From Candidatus Accumulibacter propinquus (GTDB lineage: Bacteria > Pseudomonadota > Gammaproteobacteria > Burkholderiales > Rhodocyclaceae): a stretch of DNA of 64,000 bases. This document shows, in pieces, positions 16,596 through 26,041 of the stretch. The notes under the pieces are model-generated. The model made no database searches, had not been told where the DNA came from, and saw only the letters and a list, made by a program, of their open reading frames with translations. A program made the position numbers and the translations under genes. Where the stretch lies: NCBI GenBank assembly GCA_016714935.1, contig JADKBU010000015.1:56503-120502 (forward strand). The letters are read 5' to 3'. Each line of letters begins with the position of its first letter. The first letter of the stretch is position 1.

Positions 16596-17627
16596 TCAAG
16601 ACGTCTTCCCCATCATTTCGAGTTTCTTCTCCAGCTCGGCAACGCGTTCGGCAAGCTTCGCCAGCCGCTTCACCTGGGCCGCATTGCGCAACCATTCCTG
16701 GTGTGGTTCGAGTGGAAACAGCGCGGTATATTGCCCTGGCTGGCGCAGGCTCTTGCCCACCAGTGTTCCACCGGAAATATGCACGTCGTCGGCCAGTTCG
16801 AGGTGGCCGCTGATCATGCCCGCACCACCTACGGTACAGCGGCGACCGATGTGGGTACTGCCGGCAATGCCGACGCAGCCCGCCATCGCGCTGTGCTCGC
16901 CAATGCTGACGTTGTGCGCCACCTGAATCTGATTGTCGAGCTTGACGCCGTCACCGATGATCGTGTCGTCGAGCGCACCCCGGTCGATCGAGGTATTGGC
17001 GCCGATCTCGACGTCGTCACCAATCAGCACGCGACCGATCTGCGGGATCTTGACCCAGCGCTCACCGTCCTTGGCAAAGCCAAAACCGTCGGCACCGACC
17101 ACCGCGCCGGAATGTATGATGGCGCGCTTGCCGATCACGCAGCCCTGGTAAACCACCACATTCGCGTACAACACGGAATCGTCACCGATCGTCACACCGT
17201 CGCCAATCACGCAGCCAGGGTGCAGGATGACGTTCTCGCCAAGACACACGCCTTCGCCGACCACGACGTTTTCGCCGACACTCGCCGATGACGGTACTGC
17301 GGAGCGAACCACCGCTCCCGGATGAATCCCGGGTCGACCTTGCGCAGGAGGATTCAGCAAGCCCACGACGCGCGCGTAATAGGCGTAGGGATTCCGGTCA
17401 ACGATGCGCGGCAGTGACGTTTCCGTCGCGAAAGGCGGCGGCACGATCACCGCGGTGGCCTGCGTGCGTTGCAGTTGGTCGCGGTATTTCGGGTTGGCGA
17501 GAAACGCGATCTGTCCTGCCCCCGCGGACAGCAGCGAACCGACCTGCGATACGAGCACCGTTCCGTCGCCGTGCAGCACCCCACCGAGACGGGCGACGAT
17601 ATCGCCTAGCCGCAGACCTCGTGACAC
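16596..17627 (-). CDS. lpxD: UDP-3-O-acylglucosamine N-acyltransferase
   Basis: A trimeric left-handed beta-helix enzyme that N-acylates UDP-3-O-acyl-GlcN in lipid A synthesis. An N-terminal uridine-binding domain (LRLGDIVARLGGVLHGDG, QIAFLANPKY) is followed by about ten hexapeptide coils and the catalytic-His stretch KLDNQIQVAHNVSIGEHSAM. The C terminus is a helix (RVAELEKKLEM). No ATG fits. The first frame codons overlap the skp end, so I chose GTG at 17627 (MSRGLRLGDIV, 343 residues); a GTG two codons earlier at 17633 is the alternative. The gap after the skp stop is about 32 bases. Confidence 0.93.
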   Translation of the reverse strand: MSRGLRLGDIVARLGGVLHGDGTVLVSQVGSLLSAGAGQIAFLANPKYRDQLQRTQATAVIVPPPFATETSLPRIVDRNPYAYYARVVGLLNPPAQGRPGIHPGAVVRSAVPSSASVGENVVVGEGVCLGENVILHPGCVIGDGVTIGDDSVLYANVVVYQGCVIGKRAIIHSGAVVGADGFGFAKDGERWVKIPQIGRVLIGDDVEIGANTSIDRGALDDTIIGDGVKLDNQIQVAHNVSIGEHSAMAGCVGIAGSTHIGRRCTVGGAGMISGHLELADDVHISGGTLVGKSLRQPGQYTALFPLEPHQEWLRNAAQVKRLAKLAERVAELEKKLEMMGKTS

Positions 17628-17659
17628 ATCCACCCCAGCAATCTGGCAGACGGCCGCGC

Positions 17660-18184
17660 TTACTTCGCGGCCTGGGGTTCGGACAGGGCTTTGATGACCT
17701 TGTCGGTAATGTCGAGCTTCGGACTGACCCAAACGACATCCTGAACGATCAGGTCGAACTTCTCGCTTTCGGCCAGTTGCTTGATCGCCTTGTTGGCCTT
17801 TTCGATGATCGCTGCATTCTCTTCGTTCTGGCGCAGATTCAGGTCTTCGCGGAACTCCCGCTGCTTGCGCTGAAACTCCCTCGACAACTCACCGAGATCC
17901 TTCTCCTTGGCACGGCGCTCCGATTCAGCCATCGTCAAACCGCCCTTCTCGAGAGACTCCTGCAAACCCTGAACCTGCTTGGCCAGACGCTGCAGGTCCT
18001 GGTCCCGCTTGGAGAACTCCTGCTCGATCTTCTTCGCGGCTCTCACGGCTGCCGGTGCGTCACGAAAAAGACGCTGGGTATTGACGTAGCCGATCTTCAA
18101 CTGGTCTACCGCCGACGCGTAAGACACCGGCAGCGAGGCCATCAACGCAACCAGCAGCCTGGCAATCGTCTTCTTCAAACTCAT
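17660..18184 (-). CDS. skp: Periplasmic OmpH/Skp chaperone
   Basis: A 174-residue protein with a cleavable signal peptide (MSLKKTIARLLVALMA ... ASAVDQ) and then IGYVNTQRLFRDAPA, the conserved Skp start. A long charged coiled-coil region (about 45-130, rich in E, K, R and Q) forms the tentacles that hold unfolded outer-membrane proteins, and the C-terminal VVWVSPKLDITDKVIKAL forms the trimer base. It lies nine bases after bamA in the same transcript and delivers substrates to BamA. Confidence 0.95.
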   Translation of the reverse strand: MSLKKTIARLLVALMASLPVSYASAVDQLKIGYVNTQRLFRDAPAAVRAAKKIEQEFSKRDQDLQRLAKQVQGLQESLEKGGLTMAESERRAKEKDLGELSREFQRKQREFREDLNLRQNEENAAIIEKANKAIKQLAESEKFDLIVQDVVWVSPKLDITDKVIKALSEPQAAK

Positions 18185-18193
18185 TCTCCTGGA

Positions 18194-20476
18194 TTAAAAG
18201 GTGGTCCCCATCTGGAACTGGAACTTCTGCAGTTTAGCATTACTTTTCTCGTTGATCGGCTGGCCATAACTGAATTTCAGGGGTCCCAACGGCGATATCC
18301 AGGCTGCGGTGAGACCGACGGACATCGCCAGTCCTTCCTTCCCGATCGTATAGTTATCGCTGAACACGTTACCCGCATCAAAAAATGGACCCAGACGGAC
18401 CGACTTGTCGAACCCGGGCAGCGGCATCAGCAACTCGGCGTTGAACACCGCCTTGCTCGTCCCTCCGAGGTAGGTATCGGGATACAGCGGGTCTACCGGG
18501 CCGAGACTGGCAGTCTGGTAGCCGCGCACCGAGCCGATGCCGCCAGCGTAGAAATTCTTGTAGAACGGCAAGCTCTGGCCTTGCAGACCATTCGCGTAAC
18601 CGAGTTCCCCCATGAGCATCAGCACCAGGTCTTTGGTCAGGGGAAAGTAGTGTTCGTTCTTGTAGGTCAGGCGATAGAACGTCAGGTCGACGCCGGGAAT
18701 GGCCACCTCGACCCCGGCCCGCTGGACGCCCCCGGAGGTCGGATAAATGGAGCTGTTTCGGCTGTCGCTGGTCCATGTCACGGTCGCCGGCAGGGTGATG
18801 TTCGAGTCCCCGTGCTCGGCCTGGAAGGTCACATATTGCGGCGGCGTTGCGGCCGTGATCGGCGAAATGTCGATCGTCGTCTGGTCGATCGCCAAGCCGA
18901 AGCTCAGGGTTTCCTTTTCGCTGATGGGGTAGCCGAAGCGGATGCCGCCGCCGATCGACTCCGACTGGAACGCGTAACCCAGAGAAGTGGGGTTGACCCG
19001 CCGGTCGTAAATGTCAAAACCCTGGCTGATGCCGTCAACGGTGAAGTAGGGATTGGTATAGTTGATGCTGAGCGTCCGGTTCAGTTTCCCGGTATTGACC
19101 TGCAAAGCCAGGAACTTGCCGCTGCCAAAGATGTTGGACTGCGAGATCGAACCGGACAGAACCACCTTTTCCGCACTCGAATAGCCGGCACCGATGGAAA
19201 TGTTACCGGTCGATTTTTCCGTCACATTGACGTTCACATCGACCAGATCGATGGTGCCGGGGACCGGCGGAGTCTCCACATTGACTTCGCCGAAATAGTT
19301 GGTTCGGTCGATCCTCTCCCGCGACGCCGCGACCCGGTCCGCGTCATACCATGCACCTTCCATCTGGCGCATCTCCTGGCGGATGACTTCGTCACGTGTT
19401 TTGGTGTTGCCGCTGATGTTGACCCGGCGCACGTAGGTCCGCTTCCCCGGATCGACAAAGATCGTAAACGCCACCTGGCGTTTCTCCTTGTCCAGTTCCG
19501 GAGCAGCGTTCACGTTGGCAAACGCGTAGCCCTGGGCGCCCAGCTTGTCGGATATGGCCTTGGTGCTCTCGTTGAGTTTTTCGCGGGAAAAAACGTCGCC
19601 GGGCTTGACCTTGACCGCCTTCCTGAAATCTTCCTCAGGCAGGGTCAGATCGCCAGCCAGCTTCACGGAAGACACCTGGTAGCGCTCCCCTTCGTTGATG
19701 CTGACGGTGATGTAGATTTCCTTCTTGTCGGGAGTAATCGACACCTGCGTTGACTCGATACTGAATTCCAGGTAACCCCGATCGAGGTAGTATGAACGCA
19801 GCGTCTCGAGATCGGCCGAGAGCTTTTGTTTCGAATACTGGTCACTCTTGGTATACCAACTGATCCAGGTCGGTGTCTTCTGCTGCATCACGGCCAGCAG
19901 ATCCTTCTCCCGGAAGGCCTGAACACCGACAATGTTGATCTGTTTAATCTTGGCGGTTTCGCCTTCGTCGATATTGAAATTGATCGCCACGCGGTTGCGA
20001 TCCAGCGGCGTGATCGTGGTGGTGATCGTCGCCGCGTATCTGCCCCGTGAGAGGTACTGGCGCTTCAGTTCCTGTTCGGCCTTGTCCAGCGTGGCCCGGT
20101 CGAAGGTGCGCGCCACGGCGACCCCGACTTCCTTCAGGCCCTTGATCAACTGATCCTTCTCGAATTCCTTCAAGCCCACGAAGTCGATCTGCGCGATCGC
20201 CGGCCGCTCCTCAAGCACCACGATCAGGACGCTGCCATCGATCTCGATCCGGACATCCTTGAAAAAACCGGTCGCAAACAAGGTCTTGATCGCTTGCGCT
20301 GCACGCTCGTCGGTCATCGTGTCGCCGACCTTGACCGGCAGATAGCTGAAAACCGTACCGGCCTCAACACGCTGAATTCCTTCGAGGCGAATATCCCTGA
20401 CCACGAACGGCTCCATGGCCGACGCGGCACAGACAAACAAGGAGGCTACCAGACCTGCGAGCAGGTTTTTCTTCAT
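18194..20476 (-). CDS. bamA: Outer-membrane protein assembly factor BamA
   Basis: A 760-residue Omp85 protein, the core of the BAM complex that inserts beta-barrels into the outer membrane. The ATG at 20476 starts a signal peptide (MKKNLLAGLVASLFVCAASA). Five POTRA domains follow (first FVVRDIRLEGIQRVEAGTVF), then a 16-strand barrel including GISQGFDIYDRR and the conserved lid-loop motif GGIGSVRGYQ. The protein ends FQFQMGTTF, a typical terminal aromatic beta-signal. The longer frame upstream is read-through over rseP, whose stop lies four bases before this ATG. Confidence 0.97.
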   Translation of the reverse strand: MKKNLLAGLVASLFVCAASAMEPFVVRDIRLEGIQRVEAGTVFSYLPVKVGDTMTDERAAQAIKTLFATGFFKDVRIEIDGSVLIVVLEERPAIAQIDFVGLKEFEKDQLIKGLKEVGVAVARTFDRATLDKAEQELKRQYLSRGRYAATITTTITPLDRNRVAINFNIDEGETAKIKQINIVGVQAFREKDLLAVMQQKTPTWISWYTKSDQYSKQKLSADLETLRSYYLDRGYLEFSIESTQVSITPDKKEIYITVSINEGERYQVSSVKLAGDLTLPEEDFRKAVKVKPGDVFSREKLNESTKAISDKLGAQGYAFANVNAAPELDKEKRQVAFTIFVDPGKRTYVRRVNISGNTKTRDEVIRQEMRQMEGAWYDADRVAASRERIDRTNYFGEVNVETPPVPGTIDLVDVNVNVTEKSTGNISIGAGYSSAEKVVLSGSISQSNIFGSGKFLALQVNTGKLNRTLSINYTNPYFTVDGISQGFDIYDRRVNPTSLGYAFQSESIGGGIRFGYPISEKETLSFGLAIDQTTIDISPITAATPPQYVTFQAEHGDSNITLPATVTWTSDSRNSSIYPTSGGVQRAGVEVAIPGVDLTFYRLTYKNEHYFPLTKDLVLMLMGELGYANGLQGQSLPFYKNFYAGGIGSVRGYQTASLGPVDPLYPDTYLGGTSKAVFNAELLMPLPGFDKSVRLGPFFDAGNVFSDNYTIGKEGLAMSVGLTAAWISPLGPLKFSYGQPINEKSNAKLQKFQFQMGTTF

Positions 20477-20480
20477 AAGC

Positions 20481-21848
20481 TCAGCCGGAGAACAGTCGAT
20501 TGATGTCGTTGTAGAAGGCGAACGCCATAAGCATGAGCAGGAGTGCCAGGCCGATTTGCTGGCCGATTTCCATGGTTCGCTCGGAAACGGGCCCACGCTT
20601 GATGATTTCGACGAGATAATACAACAAATGCCCCCCATCCAGAATCGGGATCGGCAGCAGATTGAGGACTCCCAGACTGATGCTCACCAGAGCGAGGAAC
20701 TTCAGGTAATAATCGACGCCCAGCCTTGCCGACCGTCCAGCGTAGTCGGCGATGGTCACCGGCCCACTGATGTTACGCCACGAAACCTCGCCGGTAATCA
20801 TCTTGCCAATCATCAGGAGGGTAAACGCCGACTTGTCCCAGGTCTCGATAACCGCCTTGTTGAGCGCCGACAGCGGACCGTAGCTGACGGTGACCATCAA
20901 TTCTGCCGGCAGGCGTCCGTCAGCGGCGACGGCTGCACCAATGCGGCCAATCTGCCGCCCCCGCTCTTCGACGGCAGCCGGCGTCACCGTGCTCTCGACG
21001 CGCACGCCGTCGCGCAGCACCTCCAGATGAATCGCCTTCCCGGGCGACTTGCGGACGTGTTGCACGACGTCGGCCCAACTGCCGATCGGCGTTGCGTCAA
21101 TGCTGAGCACTTCGTCTCCGGGGCGCAGCCCGGCATCGGCGGCAGCACTGTTGGCATTGACCTGGCCCAGCACGGGGGGCAGCCGGGGGCGGTAAAGCGT
21201 GAGACCCAGCCGGTCCAGCGCCTCGCCTTCCCAGCCCGACTGTCGAACGGCCAGCACGTCAAGGCGCCGCACCGCGATCTCGTGTTGCGGGTTGATCACC
21301 TCAAGTTCGATCTGATCCTGCTCAACGGCCCGCTGCAGCAGGAGCCAACGCATCTCCTGCCAGGTCTGCACGCTTTCTCCGGCAACCTTGAGCACCAATT
21401 CACCGTCTTCCAGTCCTGCCGACGCCGCCGCACTCTCGACGGCGGGCGCGCCCAGAAGCGGCTTGAACTCTTCCGTACCGTTCCAGAACAGCCCCCAGTA
21501 AAGAACAATGGCCAGCAGGAAGTTGGCTGCCGGCCCCGCTACAACAATCACCATCCGCCGCAGGACAGACTGCCGGTTGAAGCTCCGGTGCAACTCCTCG
21601 GCAGGAACCTCGCCTTCACGCTCGTCGAGCATTTTTACATAACCGCCGAGCGGGAAAGCGGCAATTGCCCACTCGGTGCCATCCTGGCCAAAGCGCCGCG
21701 CCCAGAGTGGCCGACCGAAGCCGACCGAGAAGCGCAGGACCTTCACCCCTGCCCAGCGCGCGGCAAGATAGTGCCCGAACTCGTGCACCACGACGAGGAT
21801 TCCCAGGACCAGCGCAAAGGCCGCAAGATAGTAGAGAAAGCCGCTCAT
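20481..21848 (-). CDS. rseP: Site-2 zinc protease RseP
   Basis: A 455-residue intramembrane metalloprotease that makes the second cut in RseA to release sigma-E on envelope stress. It has HEFGH zinc ligands in the first TM helix (residues 22-26), GGYVKMLDEREG, two PDZ domains in the periplasmic part (around GLEDGELVLKVAG and GLRPGDEVLSID) and the third metal-ligand motif in NLLPIPILDGGHL. Its start overlaps the dxr stop as ATGA. Its place just before bamA links envelope-stress sensing to barrel assembly. Confidence 0.96.
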   Translation of the reverse strand: MSGFLYYLAAFALVLGILVVVHEFGHYLAARWAGVKVLRFSVGFGRPLWARRFGQDGTEWAIAAFPLGGYVKMLDEREGEVPAEELHRSFNRQSVLRRMVIVVAGPAANFLLAIVLYWGLFWNGTEEFKPLLGAPAVESAAASAGLEDGELVLKVAGESVQTWQEMRWLLLQRAVEQDQIELEVINPQHEIAVRRLDVLAVRQSGWEGEALDRLGLTLYRPRLPPVLGQVNANSAAADAGLRPGDEVLSIDATPIGSWADVVQHVRKSPGKAIHLEVLRDGVRVESTVTPAAVEERGRQIGRIGAAVAADGRLPAELMVTVSYGPLSALNKAVIETWDKSAFTLLMIGKMITGEVSWRNISGPVTIADYAGRSARLGVDYYLKFLALVSISLGVLNLLPIPILDGGHLLYYLVEIIKRGPVSERTMEIGQQIGLALLLMLMAFAFYNDINRLFSG

Positions 21849-23050
21849 CGGAAAGCTGGATCCATGATCAAATGTTCAGCCGCTGCGCGCGCCGTGCGGT
21901 CGACAGCCAGGACCTCGGCCAGCGAGGCAGGCATCCCGCCGGTCGGCAAGCGATCCATGACTTCGCCAATCACCCGGGCAATCGCCGTAAACCTGATCCT
22001 GCGGTCGAGGAAAGCCTGCACCGCCACTTCGTTCGCCGCATTCAGCGTCGTCGGCGCACCGCCGCCCTCCCTGAGCGCACGATAGGCCAGTCCCAGGCAC
22101 GGAAAGCGATCCAGGTCGGGCCGCTCGAAATGCAGCGACGCCACCTTGTACAGATCAAGCGCCTCGACGCCCGCCGCGATGCGCTGCGGATAAGCCAGGG
22201 CGTGCGCGATCGGCGTGCGCATGTCCGGATTACCGAGTTCCGCGATGACCGAGCCATCGACGTACTGAACGAGCGAATGAATGACGCTTTGGGGATGGAT
22301 GACCACCTGAATGCTGTCCGCCGGAACGTTGAACAGCCAGTGCGCCTCGATCACCTCCAGGCCCTTGTTCATCATCGTCGCGCAGTCGACCGATATCTTT
22401 CGTCCCATGATCCAGTTCGGATGGGCACACGCCTGTTCGGGGCTGACGGCTTCGAAGTCGCCGAGGGCCAGTTCACGGAAGGGACCACCCGATGCCGTAA
22501 GGAACAGCCCAAGCACGCCACTGCCCGCCGGATCTCCTGAGTAGGTGCTCGGGAGAGACTGGAAAATGGCATTGTGCTCGCTGTCGATCGGCAGCAGGGT
22601 AGCGCCGTTTTCGCGCACGGCACGCATGAAGACCGGGCCGGCCATGACCAGTGCTTCCTTGTTCGCCAGAAGGATCTTCTTCCCGGCGACAGCCGCCGCC
22701 AGGGTGGGCGGCAGACCCGCCGCGCCGACGATCGCGGCCATCACCGCATCCACCTCCGGAAGTGCCGCCATGCGGACCAGCGCGCCCGGACCATGCCCCA
22801 CCTCCGTCGGACAACCCGCGGCCAGCAAGCGCGCAGCGAGATCAGCTGCCAGAAGCGGATCACCAACAACCGCATGCCGCGGTCGAAACTCCAGGCACTG
22901 CTCGAACAGAAGGTCCACCTGACGGTGCGCGCACAGCGCCACAACCCGATAGCGTTGTGGGTGACGTCGCAGGACATCCAGCGTATTGACCCCGATGGAG
23001 CCTGTCGAGCCGAGAATCGTGAGCTGCTGCACAGCCAACCCCGACGGCAT
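21845..23050 (-). CDS. dxr: 1-deoxy-D-xylulose 5-phosphate reductoisomerase
   Basis: A 401-residue NADPH enzyme converting DXP to MEP, the committed step of non-mevalonate isoprenoid synthesis. The N-terminal nucleotide site is LTILGSTGSIGVNTLDVL. The metal and substrate region includes LPIDSEHNAIFQSL and LTASGGPFRE, followed by HPNWIMGRKISVDCATMMNK. The ATG at 23050 overlaps the cdsA TGA by one base; a TTG one codon upstream is not needed. In this operon it supplies IPP for undecaprenyl diphosphate made by uppS. Confidence 0.97.
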   Translation of the reverse strand: MPSGLAVQQLTILGSTGSIGVNTLDVLRRHPQRYRVVALCAHRQVDLLFEQCLEFRPRHAVVGDPLLAADLAARLLAAGCPTEVGHGPGALVRMAALPEVDAVMAAIVGAAGLPPTLAAAVAGKKILLANKEALVMAGPVFMRAVRENGATLLPIDSEHNAIFQSLPSTYSGDPAGSGVLGLFLTASGGPFRELALGDFEAVSPEQACAHPNWIMGRKISVDCATMMNKGLEVIEAHWLFNVPADSIQVVIHPQSVIHSLVQYVDGSVIAELGNPDMRTPIAHALAYPQRIAAGVEALDLYKVASLHFERPDLDRFPCLGLAYRALREGGGAPTTLNAANEVAVQAFLDRRIRFTAIARVIGEVMDRLPTGGMPASLAEVLAVDRTARAAAEHLIMDPAFR

Positions 23051-23886
23051 CAAGACTGTGTCGCCAGCCAGACCAGAGCGACCAGCGGCAGTGTCGACGT
23101 GAGACTGTCGATGCGGTCCAGCACCCCGCCGTGCCCTGGCAGCACGTTGCTGCTGTCCTTGAGGCCCGCCTGGCGTTTAAGCAGGGATTCGAAGAGATCA
23201 CCAAGGATGCTGATCGCCGCCAGTACGCTGAGCAGCACGGCCAACAGGGGCAGATTTCCCGCCAGCGTCGCCGGCAAATGCGGCGACAACAGCAGTCCAT
23301 ACGCCAGAACCGCGACAACACCACCGAACGCGCCCTCCCAGGTCTTGCCCGGGCTGATGTTGGGCGCCAGCTTGTGTTTACCCAGAAGCCGCCCGAAGAA
23401 GTACGCGCCAATGTCCGCCAGCCAGACAACCGCCATGATTGCCAGCAAGGTCAGCGGCCCGGCCTGTCGCAATTGCAGCAGTGCCATCCACGCGGGCAGG
23501 ATCAGCACGCTGCCCGTCGCCAGAGCGATGGCAGCGTTCGGCATGGGCCAGCGCCGCGTCAACCAGAGCGGCACCAGAAGTAGCCAGAAAATTGCCGCTG
23601 GCAGATAGAAGCAGGCACCCAGAGGCCAGGCTGCCTCGGCAAATCCTGCCCCAATTCCGACGGCAGCAGGTGCGAGCATGGTCACTACCGCACACACCCC
23701 GGCAAGCAATACGCCAAGCCAGATTCGGCCCGTCTCGCCAAGACGCATCAAGGCACCCCACTCCCAAGCCGCCACCGCGGCCACGGCCGTGGTGAACAGC
23801 AGCCAACCCAGCGGTGGCAAAAAGAAGAGCGCAGAAAAGAAAGCGGCAAACAGGACAACCGCGGTGATCACCCGCGTCCTAAGCAT
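23050..23886 (-). CDS. cdsA: Phosphatidate cytidylyltransferase
   Basis: A 278-residue integral membrane enzyme with about eight helices that makes CDP-diacylglycerol for all phospholipids. The signature SPGKTWEGAFGG and the C-terminal pattern LKRQAGLKDSSNVLPGHGGV plus LDRIDS are intact. The ATG at 23886 overlaps the uppS end by eight bases. A second, divergent CdsA-like gene lies at 11047-12009; this one, in the conserved housekeeping operon, is the general supplier. Confidence 0.96.
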   Translation of the reverse strand: MLRTRVITAVVLFAAFFSALFFLPPLGWLLFTTAVAAVAAWEWGALMRLGETGRIWLGVLLAGVCAVVTMLAPAAVGIGAGFAEAAWPLGACFYLPAAIFWLLLVPLWLTRRWPMPNAAIALATGSVLILPAWMALLQLRQAGPLTLLAIMAVVWLADIGAYFFGRLLGKHKLAPNISPGKTWEGAFGGVVAVLAYGLLLSPHLPATLAGNLPLLAVLLSVLAAISILGDLFESLLKRQAGLKDSSNVLPGHGGVLDRIDSLTSTLPLVALVWLATQS

Positions 23887-24673
23887 CTATGCGCGGGCCG
23901 GTCGGTACGACAGCAGGCTGGGAAGTACCCAGCACCTGTTCACTGGTCCGCCCAAAGCGGCGTTCGCGCTGCTGATATGAGGTCAGTGCGGCCTCAAAAG
24001 CACGCGCGTCAAACTCGGGCCAGAGCACCTCGGTGAAATACAACTCGGAATACGCGAGTTGCCAGAGCAGGAAGTTGCTGATCCGCTGCTCACCACCGGT
24101 GCGAATGAACAGATCGGGCTCGGGTGCATAGCTCATTGCCAGATGTGGCGCCAGATCGCTTTCGCTCCATTGCGCGCGTGCCTCCTGGTCGCTGCTCAAC
24201 ATGCGGTTGACCGCCTGCAGAATATCCCATCGTCCACCGTAATTCGCGGCGATGGTCAGCACGAGTCGGTCGTTACCCGCCGTGCGCTCCTCGGAGGCGG
24301 CGATCAGCGCCTGCAGGTCCGAATCAAACCGCGAGAGGTCGCCAATCACCCGCAAGCGTACGCCGTTGCGATCGAGTTTCTTGACCTCCTCCTTGAGTGC
24401 GCGTACGAAGAGCTGCATCAGCAGAGAGACTTCCTCTTCAGGGCGACGCCAGTTCTCTGAACTGAAGGCGAACAGGGTCAGATACTCGATGCCCCGTTCA
24501 AGGCAGGTCTTCACCGTAGCACGAACCGTTTCAACACCACGATGATGCCCGGCGACGCGCGGCAACAATCGCTTCTTGGCCCAACGCCCGTTGCCGTCCA
24601 TGATGATCGCCACATGGCGAGGAACCGTGGACGTATCCGGCACATCGCGAGTGGAACTGGCAAAGCGCACCAT
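23879..24673 (-). CDS. uppS: Undecaprenyl diphosphate synthase
   Basis: A 264-residue cis-prenyltransferase that builds the C55 carrier lipid for peptidoglycan and LPS from FPP and IPP. The catalytic start HVAIIMDGNGRWAKKR has the essential Asp and the GNGRW motif. FAFSSENWRRP follows, and the C-terminal region carries PDLFIRTGGEQRISNFLLWQ with the conserved RTGGE...R. Length and start are normal. The gene lies 23 bases after frr. Confidence 0.97.
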   Translation of the reverse strand: MVRFASSTRDVPDTSTVPRHVAIIMDGNGRWAKKRLLPRVAGHHRGVETVRATVKTCLERGIEYLTLFAFSSENWRRPEEEVSLLMQLFVRALKEEVKKLDRNGVRLRVIGDLSRFDSDLQALIAASEERTAGNDRLVLTIAANYGGRWDILQAVNRMLSSDQEARAQWSESDLAPHLAMSYAPEPDLFIRTGGEQRISNFLLWQLAYSELYFTEVLWPEFDARAFEAALTSYQQRERRFGRTSEQVLGTSQPAVVPTGPRIDA

Positions 24674-24696
24674 ACTGATGACTCCTGCGACAGTCG

Positions 24697-25257
24697 CTAG
24701 ATGGCCATCAACTCGGTTTCCTTCTGACTGAGTTGTTTCTCGATCTCGGCCACGTAGCGGTCGGTAAGCTTCTGGATCTCGTCCTGTGCACGATGCTCGT
24801 CATCCTCGGAGCACTCCTTGTTCTTGAGCATTTCCTTCAGCGTCGCAATGGCATCGCGTCGCAGATTGCGAACCGCAACCTTGGCACCCTCGCCCTCGCC
24901 TTTCACGACCTTGATCAGATCGCGCCGCCGTTCCTCGGTCAGGGCAGGCATCGGCACGCGGATCAGGTCTCCCTGTGCGGCCGGGTTGAGGCCCAGGTCG
25001 GAGTCGCGAATGGCCCTCTCGACCTTTGCCGCCATGCCCTTTTCCCAGGCCTGAACACCGAGCGTGCGAGCGTCGATCAAGGTCACGTTGGCCACGGTAT
25101 TGATCGGTACCGGCGAGCCGTAATACTCGACCTGCACGTGGTCGAGCAAACCCGTATGCGCACGCCCGGTCCGCACCTTTGCCAGATCGGTCTTGAGTGC
25201 CTCAAGCGACCTGTGCATCTTGTGCTCGGCGGCCTTTTTCACGTCTGCTATGGACAT
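24697..25257 (-). CDS. frr: Ribosome recycling factor
   Basis: A 186-residue tRNA-mimic that splits post-termination ribosomes with EF-G. It begins MSIADVKKAAEHKMHRSLEA and holds the hallmark KVRTGRAHTGLLDHVQVEYY, the PMPALTEERRRDLIKVVKG hinge region and a helical C terminus. The ATG at 25257 has GGAG six bases upstream; ATGs further upstream would bury that site. Confidence 0.97.
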   Translation of the reverse strand: MSIADVKKAAEHKMHRSLEALKTDLAKVRTGRAHTGLLDHVQVEYYGSPVPINTVANVTLIDARTLGVQAWEKGMAAKVERAIRDSDLGLNPAAQGDLIRVPMPALTEERRRDLIKVVKGEGEGAKVAVRNLRRDAIATLKEMLKNKECSEDDEHRAQDEIQKLTDRYVAEIEKQLSQKETELMAI

Positions 25258-25268
25258 TCCCATCTCCG

Positions 25269-25991
25269 TCAGCAATATACCAGGGTGCCTTCGTTCTCGC
25301 CCATCGTAACCCGCCGCAGCGCACCCTGCTTGAAAATCGAGAACACGTTGATCGGCAGCTTCTGGTCACGGCACAAGGCAAAAGCAGTGGCATCCATGAC
25401 CGCGAGATTCTGCGCGATGGCATCGTCGAAGCTGATCCGCTCGTAGCGGGTAGCCTGTGGATCCTTCTTCGGGTCGGCCGAATAGATGCCATCGACCTTG
25501 GTGGCCTTGAGTACGATTTCGGCACCGATCTCCGCCCCCCGCAGAGCCGCAGCGGTATCGGTCGTAAAGAAGGGGTTACCGGTACCACCGGAAAAGATGA
25601 CCGTCCGGCCCTGTTCCAGGTAGCGGATGGCCTTGGCTCGGATGTACGGCTCGACCACCTGCTCGATGCTCAGAGCCGACTGCACGCGCGAAACCATCCC
25701 GGCAACACGCATCGCGTCGTGCAGTGCCAGACCATTCATCACGGTCGCCAGCATGCCCATGTAATCCGCCTGGGCGCGATCCATGCCCCTGGCCGCCGGC
25801 GCAACGCCCCGAAAGATGTTGCCTCCGCCGATGACCACGCCAACCTGTACCCCCATGTCGACAATCACCTTGATCTCGGCAACAATTCCCGAGATCGTTT
25901 TCCGGTTGATGCCGTAAGCATCACTACCCATGAGCGCCTCACCGGAGAGTTTCAGCAGGATGCGTTTGTACTTCGGCGAGTTGGTGGACAT
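25269..25991 (-). CDS. pyrH: UMP kinase
   Basis: A 240-residue amino-acid-kinase-fold enzyme that phosphorylates UMP to UDP. It has the N-terminal YKRILLKLSGEALMG, the glycine-rich VGVVIGGGNIFRG and the C-terminal ATP-site region KATKVDGIYSADPKKDP. The frame is intact and the gene lies 11 bases before frr. The position between tsf and frr is the usual one in proteobacteria. Confidence 0.97.
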   Translation of the reverse strand: MSTNSPKYKRILLKLSGEALMGSDAYGINRKTISGIVAEIKVIVDMGVQVGVVIGGGNIFRGVAPAARGMDRAQADYMGMLATVMNGLALHDAMRVAGMVSRVQSALSIEQVVEPYIRAKAIRYLEQGRTVIFSGGTGNPFFTTDTAAALRGAEIGAEIVLKATKVDGIYSADPKKDPQATRYERISFDDAIAQNLAVMDATAFALCRDQKLPINVFSIFKQGALRRVTMGENEGTLVYC

Positions 25992-26041
25992 CGGCGTCGG
26001 TCTCCTTCGGTAAGCGCGTGATCGGTCAGTCAGCCCGGCGG

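Noticed and set aside
17288..19753. 821-codon plus-strand frame over lpxD, skp and bamA
   Set aside because: Antisense shadow of essential operon genes; no domain or ribosome site.
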